Below, piece by piece: positions 56,203 through 64,000 of a stretch of 64,000 bases of DNA (the stretch's first letter is position 1; every line of letters starts with the position of its first letter). The translations under genes were made by a program, and so were the position numbers. The notes beneath the pieces were generated by a model that saw nothing but the letters and a program-made list of their open reading frames with translations, was not told the DNA's origin and did not search any database. The stretch lies in NCBI GenBank assembly GCA_037903475.1, contig JBAJFG010000073.1:310001-374000 (forward strand), written 5' to 3'. The stretch is from Ancylostoma caninum (lineage: Eukaryota > Nematoda > Chromadorea > Rhabditida > Ancylostomatidae).

Positions 56203-59200
56203 CTAGTCAGGGCCAGGTTTTGATCCAAAGAGGACATATAAGTGTTCTTTAAAGGAAAGGCGTGATCTTATCCATTTGGAAAGGTGAACGACTATGTACA
56301 CATTATCTGCACTAGGGGCAAGTTCTAGGACAGATTGCTGAGGGAAATGAAGTTGTGTTCAGCGGTAGTCGCCGCACCTCCCCCCCCCCAATCCCACCAT
56401 CCTCCCCACCCGCGCTTCCTTTGTGGGAAAATTTGCTGAAAACTTTGTGTTCCCTTACTTCTCCGTTATTTTTGCTACCATTTTCACTACTTATACTTCC
56501 ATTTACCTATCTAATCTTATCAACAATTTTTACTACGTTTATCCGCCGTTTGGGTACCGTTTTTGGCGTTCAACCCTACACCGCTACTGACTTCTGAATT
56601 CTACATATAGTAGGATGAGGCAGCTTGGTTTAAAGCTTTACTAATCTTTTTTCATGGAGAAACCAGTAGTTTTTACTACTTTCGAGGTTGAGAGCTGAAG
56701 ATGAGTTATGTTAGGATTTTAAAGAGAATTATGATATCCAGGGAGGTTCCGTTCCGAAATCCTAATAGTCCGTGGACCATCACAAATATTCTGGACTCTA
56801 TTTAGAGATCTGAAAATCATATTGATGTGTCTCTGCAACTTCCTCTAGTCCATAAATCTAGGATACCGAAGCTACATTTCGTTCCTACCACTAGACGGAG
56901 ACGAAAAAAAGGTTAAGTTATTTGAGCGAATCCTTTCTCTGTTAATTTTCGGAGCAAAATTTCTTGTCAGCTTCCAGTTTGACATTCATCTAGTATGCCA
57001 CATATTTTCTACTAATATCACAAATGGATAAATAATTGATAGTAATAATCACTCACTAGAAATCTGATGCCGGAACAAATGGCCAAATGGCCGAAAGTAG
57101 GTGACATATGAAGATGATTTCACCTAAGTTCTACGATTTCTATGTTAGTCTTCCAGCTTCTGTCTTTCGAGGAGCTGTGGGTGGGGAAAGTAAATAAAAA
57201 TAAATAATTTTTGAGGTCCCTCTGAATAGCAGAGCCAGGATCTTCTGTTCTATTCTAGCCCAGTGGTTGCGCAACCTGTGCTGGGGCAACTCTCATTAAT
57301 CCACGACAACATCTACCAGCAGCTGCCTTCACCGCGATTCGGGTCATTCCCGCTGCTCTCGCCGGTCATTTCACGGATGTTCCACGGCTACGGCTGTGGT
57401 CAGCGCGCGGGTGCAGATGGTTCAAGCGGCCCGCGGTGTTGCTGCGTCCAGCGTCCCAATAGTGTCGCTGACCATGTGCAAACAACGCGGCTCTTTCATA
57501 TCCTCTGCGGCGAGAAAGCGCTCTGGCCATTGTTTTCCTGGAAGTTCCAACATTTTCAGCCACCACACCCGGCTTTTTTCCCTTGGCCTGGGCTAGCATG
57601 GCTAACTTGTGTGCAAAATCACGTTGGATGTTGACTTTTATGCTTAGAACTCAGAGGTTTTCAATAACACGCTCCGATTTGCTCAGATTCGAAGTTCTTC
57701 CTCATACTCTCACGAGGTAAACTTTTCCCAGAATAGATTATTGCTACTCTCTACCTATTAGGTAATCCATCAATCCTGGCGTCGGCTAGGGGTGGCCATG
57801 TTTGCACAATGACCGTTAGCCAGACTGTTTATCATCCCATCACTGCTGACTGCAGCAGTACCACCTGTGACATGACCCAGCTACTGTTCTGAGCAAATTT
57901 CCACTTATTTCGATATGGATGGGCGTTGTTGTTTTGCAGCAAACTGTATGATATCCACGAGTCAAGGAATTCATTCTCACTACTGCTTGTGACTTTTCTT
58001 TCCTACCTACTCTTTTCCCTACTTTTTCACTCTTCCTTTATATTTTATTCTATTTACGTACTATCAGAAATATGTATAGCACTGGGGTCACACCGATTAA
58101 AACAATGCCTAAAATCCTAACGGATTCCCAGTCAAACGTACTACACTCAATTCTACTTTTAATAAATTCCACACAAATTTTTTTCTTCAATTATGTGGCA
58201 AGAGAGGTTCCCCCGAGCAGTGGGCGCTGATCGTCTGAATTCATCTCCAGACCTTTCAACTTTCCCCGTCTTTGGTCAGTTTGAGCATGTTTCCCGATCC
58301 TTGTGTTTTGATTCACGTCCATATTCAATGAGCAAAATTTCTAAAGCGACAATTTCCCTCCTGGAAATCGGTCCAAATGGGCATGACATACCTTCCAGCG
58401 ATGATGGTGTGGAACTTCTTGCATTTTTATAATGCTGGAAAAATAATAATGAGAGGCGGTTATACTTTTCCTGGGAAATCGCTAACTAAGACTTGTCACT
58501 TGTATGGCAAAATTTCCCGGAAACATTGTGACTACAGATTTCCCATGAAAAAGAAGTGATGCAATTCTTATAGTCCCCATCACCCTGCATCAAGGCTCTA
58601 TTTTGTTTCCTGGTGAGATCATTTACTTGGACAAGAGATGTCTTCTGAGGCTTGTGCCTTCGAGAATTTTATATGCAGTTGTTCACAGCCTTTCTGGGGA
58701 CATAGATTACCCCGCTTAAATTCAGTGGAAGTGGCAGATTCCCGAAGTGAAAAACTCACCGGTTTGTAATTTTTTACTATTTTTGTAAATCAATTCAACT
58801 CTCCTTGTCACACTCCACCCTGCTGTAGTCCATTTCACAAACGGAGATAGCTGAGAATACGTCAGAGAAGCAGGGAATGCGGGAAAGTGGGTGGGAATTG
58901 AAGAAGACGATGACCAAACGCGGACAACATGCACGCAGTTACTCAACTATTGTCGCATCTAAAACATACTATGCCCCACCTCCCCTCTCTCTCTCTTCTC
59001 TAACCCACAAGTGGCCCGAACAGGTCCAAAAAATGCACAAGTTGGTGATGCATGGATATATTAGCTTCGCCTGGGGGTTTTCTTCCCGTACATAGTATGT
59101 AGTCGGAACCAAGGTCACTAACTCAGATTTAACTCCCCCTTGCATTCCCTCGCCTTCGTCAAAGCCCAGGAAGCAAGAAACAAATGAGATTTGCCATATC

Positions 59201-59745
59201 AAATTTCTTCTTTACCCAATAAACAATAGCCTTTGCAAGCGGTGCAACGGATTTGCGCCTTTGCACTGAATGCTTGATGGAATGCGCCTCCCAGGAGCCA
59301 TATCCTGACTGCTTCCATTTTTTTTGATATTTGAAATTTCTTTGAGATTTTTTCAGGAACAATTTTCTCAGATTCTTCGGGAAATAAAAAAAATTGGATT
59401 CCTTCAAATATCTTGTGATTTACGATGAGGACCTAGCTCTAACCATCTATCCAGAGGCAGCATTTTATCAGGGACTTGTCATGCGCCGACTAGAAATAAC
59501 CTCTTGGAAACAGGAAAATCACAACAGAGAATATTATTGTTTTGACTCGTGGAGAAATACTTAAACTCAGAAAATTATGATTGCATTTTTTTGTTTCACT
59601 TCGAAAAACTGGTTGTTTTCGTCGTCTGTTTCCTACATATACAAGTGCATAAAGTGTCGCTTATTGACATAATCTGGTCTGCCGCATCGCAACACATAGG
59701 GGATGCTGTACACCAGCTGGGTAATGTGGCTATTGGGCGTTGCTA
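56203..59745. other. gene-poor stretch
   Basis: A GC-rich block at 57260-57620 has overlapping frames on both strands. The minus one (KGKKPGVVAENVGTSRKTMA) resembles a helix-turn-helix but no transposase follows. A frame at 58193-58432 (SKISKATISLLEIGPNGHD) is open, and so is its complement. No gene is called. Confidence 0.35.
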
Positions 59746-60631
59746 TTAGGGTGGTAAGAAAGTCTTGGGCCGATTTTTTTGAAAGTTCCAGAACTTTTGA
59801 TTATTGATCGGTACCCATGACCTACCATGTAGTAATCGTAGACCAGAACTCGGGGCTTCTCCATAATAGGCATATATAGCCGAATTGGCTTTCCTAACTT
59901 CAATTACGACGTCAATTCCAAAAGAGGTCCTCCTACCCAAGATCAGTTTTTCCTTCATTGACCACACCGAAAGGAGTTTCTGGAATAACTAATTACTGAA
60001 GATGAGAGTTGTGTCCTCTACGATTCTAACATACATCTTGCCATGTGGCTCCGTCGAGCAGAAGATCCACCAAATCGCACCCCCACCCAAACAAGTGTTT
60101 CCTTTGCTACCTCTGGAATTCGCCGGGAATGTCGTATTATAAGCTGCTCCCGCAAACATACAGGGTCATCAGTAACACATACGCCAATCAGTTCCGGAAG
60201 GTAGCGGATGCTGTTCGAGAAAAACGGCCAAGACGAGTTTTTTCTACACCTACGCCATGGTGACGCTAGGCCCCATTTTGCTCAAGGGACCCCTGAAAAA
60301 TAGGAAGAGCTGGGTTGGGACACGCTTCCCCACTTACCGTATTCTCCTGACGTTGCCACTTCTGACTGTCACTTATTTCATCCCCTCGAGGCATTCCTGG
60401 CTAAGAAAAAATTCACCAAAGTTGACCATGTTGGAAGGGAAGTCAGCGATTTCTTTGGCTTCCAGTCTTCCCAGTTCTGGGAGAAGGGGAACGCTGACCG
60501 GCCCATTAGGTGGGACACAGCAGTGACTAACTGTGGCTATTATATTGTTGAGCAAATTCCACTGTGGGCTGAGTAATAAAATAAACCGCAAAAAAAGTCC
60601 AAAACGGCTCAAGACTTTCTGACCACCCTAA
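59746..60631 (+). mobile_element. mariner with internal deletion (886 bp), same family as 7028-8281
   Basis: TA flanks both ends (59744-59745 and 60632-60633), and the ends ttagggtggtaagaaagtct and ttagggtggtcagaaagtct match the family. The left 200 bp correspond to the 5' end of the full copy. The sequence then jumps from the first few transposase codons to the segment matching RKEFL and TGDEGWVLYDS. About 370 bp encoding the DNA-binding domain is gone. The remaining coding part is frameshifted. Comparison with the 1254-bp copy shows a single internal deletion. Confidence 0.9.
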
Positions 60632-60919
60632 TACTATTGAAGCTTTGCTTATGCTTTCACCCAAGTATTGTAGAAAGAAGACGACAGCACAAAAAAGCTG
60701 TGGAAAACACTACTCACTCAAGAACAACAAAGTCCAGCCACTTTGTCGCGTCGCGTAGGTGGCACGGTAGACCAGACAAGACCTATTCTGCTATGCAATG
60801 TTTACATGCACATTACTGCGTAGTACCACTACGTTCTTTAACTAATCGTAGAATAATTAACCCATTGAGTCAACGAATAGTTCATTCGAACAGCTGTGAG
60901 TGACCAGTGTTTTAATTTA

Positions 60920-61155
60920 CAGTGAGCAATGATGGTGTGCGTTTTTTTTTGCGTCCTCGAGAAACACTCGCCGCGACCGCGTCGCTCACGCTGGAATTGT
61001 CGCCGTGATAGCAAACCATACGGCTTTCTTGATAGTTAGGGTGAAAAACTATCGAGCAAACCCTGCTTTACTATTACGGCGGAGATTCCAGCGCGAGTGG
61101 CGCAGCGCACTTCCATAGTTCGCGAAAAAAAAAACACTTTCACTAATGCTCACTG
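60920..61155. mobile_element. fold-back MITE, about 100-bp inverted arms (236 bp)
   Basis: The left end cagtgagcaatgatggtgtg and the right end, read inward cagtgagcattagtgaaagt, match. They continue through an opposite poly(T)/poly(A) pair to a GC-rich segment sharing cgctggaat. TA precedes the left end (60918-60919); the right flank is tt. There is no ORF. Confidence 0.75.
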
Positions 61156-61965
61156 TTAGTGATTTTTGATTTCCTTCAAGATTCTCATCTCTGCTTCTTG
61201 TTTCACGTTCTTCTGAACGAAATTTTCTATGGCATGATCAAACTGACTTCGTGGTATCAAGAATTCTTCAACTTCTTCCTTACAAAAACAATGAAATGAG
61301 GAGAAATAGAAGTTTCTCGCATCACTGCAGCTTAGTGAGCTCTTCACGTGCTCTTAATTGTTCTTTTCAAACCAATTGTCTTATATTTCATATTAGAATT
61401 CAGCAAAACCCAATATTTCTTTCCTCCATTTGGTGCTCTCAATTCTTCCTCAAGAAATTTCGCTGTGAAACTGGAGAGGCACCCACTGCAGTCCTAGCCG
61501 AAAGTTGAAATCTTTTGTTGTTTCTGCTTAATGTTGAAAAAAATGGCTTGAAATGCTAGAAGTTGGTAGGCGATATCTCCAGGAACGCTTGCTCCAACTA
61601 ATCCTACGACCACAAACAGAGGCGCAGCAGGGTGTAAACAAAATGCTCAACAAGAAAAATGATCCCTAGAAATTAAAAAAGACATGTCAGAACTATATCT
61701 TACGATATTGTTTTGTTTTCGATATGAAATGAGCCAGCAAAATGCTCCATGTTGCTGCGCGAAATTGATAGAAAATTTCGTGGTAGCTTATTTTTGGTTT
61801 CATAATTTTAGTATAACTTTCATGTGATTATTTTGATAAGTTGCGAACTAATTTGTGATCTGTTGATTTTTTAATCTAAAGCGGAAAGAATGCTAACTAC
61901 TGATGAAATACACCGAATAGGAAATAAAGCTACAATATGTATATAATCAATTTTGCCGATTGTTA

Positions 61966-62178
61966 TGCTGGTCCGAAAGTTTTGTGCCAAATTTTACACT
62001 TTTTTCAAGCAATCATAACATTACCGTTCGTAGATGGAACAAGGCCTGCCGATTTTTGTACTTGAGAAATAGTGCGTAGAACGTTTTGAAACATTTTTTG
62101 ACAAAGAATTTCAATTTGAGACCAGGAGGTTAAGGATCCAAAAACTAATGTTGGTGGAAGACTTTCTGGCCAGCCTAA
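61966..62178. mobile_element. mariner-like MITE, copy 2 (213 bp)
   Basis: TA flanks both ends (61964-61965 and 62179-62180). The ends tgctggtccgaaagttttg and, read inward from the right, taggctggccagaaagtctt are inverted. Most of the interior aligns with the copy at 19369-19576 (shared acttttttcaagcaatcata-like stretch). Confidence 0.75.
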
Positions 62179-62305
62179 TACCACTAATTATGAATCCAGA
62201 ACGAAAGCCTGTCAAAACTAAGCTTCGTATTTTTTAAAATTTCTACTCCACTTCCACCTTTCCCCTCCTTCTACCCTTCTGCATCCTTCACTATCGTGAG
62301 AACAA

Positions 62306-62312
62306 TATAAAA
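62306..62312 (+). promoter_or_regulatory. candidate TATA box
   Basis: tataaaa lies 87 bp upstream of the start of the small gene at 62393. An acceptor-like ttcatctag sits immediately before the ATG. Confidence 0.25.
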
Positions 62313-62392
62313 ACCAGCTGTATTTTACGTGAAATACTTTCTGATTTTTCACCACGCTCACGCTGGTTGTCAAACCAATTGTCTTCATCTAG

Positions 62393-62888
62393 ATGAAGCC
62401 TTTCCGTGCACGAGATGACCTGTACACATTTGATCTTTGGGTGAATCGACCACTAACATTTACTTCCATTCTTCTCCGTTATGTCACGGGATGTATGTGT
62501 GCTATAGTTATGCTTGCTTACTTACCAAATAATGCATCAGATTCATTCGAATTCGAACATTTAATTTCGAGTAAGTTGAAATGTTGAGCTTCCGAAAGGA
62601 AAAGAGAGGTATTGCTGTTCAGGAATGAATAGAAAGGGTTTGGGGCTCTCTTTCCTCAAAATTCTACTTTTTCGGATCAAGTTCTGTGTTTGAAAGCAAG
62701 TTAGATAAGTTCATCAAATTCTATTTGGTCTTGAGTGTAATGTATGCTAAGCAACTCGTCAAAATAATAAAAGATATTGGATCACACCGCTGATTCTTTT
62801 TTCTTTTTTTTTTCAAATTCATGACCTCACAGAAGACCTCTATAAGGGAACCTGTCATTTCGGGGTCATCAATTTTGAAGGCGTCTAG
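62393..62888 (+). CDS. small two-exon membrane protein gene (77 aa), unidentified
   Basis: Exon 1 (62393-62570) starts at ATG directly after the acceptor tcttcatctag, as expected for a trans-spliced start, and ends phase 1 at cga|gtaagt. Exon 2 (62833-62888) follows gacctcacag in the matching phase and ends at TAG 62886-62888. The product has a charged start (KPFRARDDLYTFDLWVNR), one transmembrane helix (ILLRYVTGCMCAIVMLAYL) and a short tail ending CHFGVINFEGV. No poly(A) signal is seen close by, so exon 2 may have alternatives. No family was recognised. Confidence 0.5.
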
Positions 62889-64000
62889 GTAACAGTCGGC
62901 TGATGGGGCTCATGATTGCATAGAGCATCTGGTCAGCCCTTATTTGCACCTGTTATCGAGCCGTTCGTTCTAGCGGGAACTGAACAAACTCCGCCATTCA
63001 GTCAGCTGTCAGGCACATTCGAATAATTTTCGCGTCATGGTTTTTGCATGGAAAAATACCATGGTCAAGCTCCTGACCTACTCCGTTGCACTTCTCTCGC
63101 TCTTATTCTCCTCAGCTTCCTGAGATTGACTGAAATCAGCTCTAATGGCTGCGCCGGAATCTGCAAAAAGTGCTAGGCTTCGCTTTTTAGCGCCCGCCAC
63201 CCATTGTGTGCAATATTTCGTCGGAAATTCTGAAAACGCCAAATGTGGCCACCCACTGGCAAAGTCGTACGGGTGAAGAGTTATGAGAGTAATTACTTTC
63301 AGACAAAGTTCACCTGCACTGGGGGAATTCCAAAGAATGGAAGGCCGCAGCGGCCGTTGTTGCCCATAAAACGGCTGCGGAATGGCGAGTCGAGGTGTTG
63401 ATTTAATACCACTTTGCCCAGGTGTGGGAGTAGCTAAGTGCTCGCATTACCTTTCGACGAAACGTAGTATTTTGCGGAGGGCTTGCCACGTTATTGTGGC
63501 AAATTTCTCAGCTATATCATTCGCTTATTGATTTGTTTCTAACTATTCTGCAAATGTGCTCGACGGTGTTGGGGAGAGTTTCTATAAAAATGGCTCAAAA
63601 ATTCGCTGTTTGTTTTCTTATTAGTTTATTTTTTTCGGTGACCTAAACAATTATCTTTTGACACAGCGACGTTCACAGGCCCTTTAATTATACGCATAAC
63701 TAATTTGTGACAGCCGAATAGTAGGCTTTAGACAAGAGAGATAATTACGAAATAAACCCCTGGGACTACCAGGAGAAAAAGGCTGATTTTTCTTTTCTGG
63801 AAAATTCTTTCGGCATAAAGCGCAGACCTTTTCCGTCGGTAGTGTGAATGTACTAAAATATATTGAAGTGTACTCACCCCACCAATGGGAATATCATAGC
63901 ATATACATACATAGAGTCACCTGTGGCCAGGGTTCCAAAGCTAACTCACAGAAGGAGTTAATTATGGTAGTTAATTACAGTAAAATGTATAACACTTGGT
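62889..64000. other. right-edge stretch, no supported gene
   Basis: Only short ORFs. Nothing with splice or domain support. Confidence 0.4.

Noticed and set aside
57263..57634. 123-codon plus ORF and a helix-turn-helix-like minus ORF
   Set aside because: Both come from a GC-rich block where all frames stay open; no transposase or other domain follows.
1..64000. CRISPR arrays, prokaryotic operons, rRNA or tRNA genes
   Set aside because: No regularly spaced direct repeats, ribosome-binding sites or rRNA-like stretches were seen, and no clear tRNA cloverleaf was recognised by eye. A covariance-model scan would be needed to exclude tRNAs.

Overview
The window looks like genomic DNA of a nematode, probably a clade V (strongylid/hookworm-like) species. 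The sequence is AT-rich. Genes are split into many small exons by introns with T-rich acceptors ending in cag or tag. A TWK-type two-pore potassium channel is present, and introns and spacers are full of mariner, Tc-like, hAT-like and fold-back elements. There is no bacterial operon layout, CRISPR array or rRNA. Species assignment is inference.

Two genes can be read from end to end. A K2P potassium channel of the TWK family lies on the plus strand (31635-34969, 12 exons, 395 residues, filters TIGYG and VGFGD). Facing it on the minus strand is an OTUD4-like OTU-domain gene (41314-36432, about 17 exons, about 486 residues) with an OTU domain, a tudor-like module and a Tyr/Pro-rich tail. Its OTU active-site Cys is read as Ser while the His is kept, which suggests a pseudo-deubiquitinase. 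Its introns carry a mariner relic, a Tc-like MITE and an hAT-like MITE.

Region by region: 1-280 holds the 3' end of a plus-strand gene that runs off the left edge. 1.5-5.3 kb is intergenic with a small Tc1-like MITE. 5.3-6.0 kb holds a small single-pass membrane protein gene. 7.0-8.3 kb is a full-length but frameshifted mariner. 8.3-31 kb is gene-poor, with isolated candidate exons, MITEs, fold-backs and another mariner relic near 14.4 kb. 31.6-41.3 kb is the gene-rich core. 41.4-45.5 kb is a nest of inverted-repeat elements next to the 5' end of the OTU gene. 45.5-64 kb is again sparse, with candidate small genes at 49.8, 53.4, 55.5 and 62.4 kb, a deleted mariner at 59.7 kb, and more MITEs.

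The genes do not form a pathway. The strongest recurring theme is mobile elements: at least two mariner families (one copy complete in length, the rest deleted or decayed), a mariner-like MITE pair, a Tc-like MITE pair, an hAT-like family with five traces, and a Mutator-like MITE with an exact 9-bp target duplication. Small candidate genes were found by hand from in-phase splice sites. They are marked with low to moderate confidence and need transcript or homology evidence.
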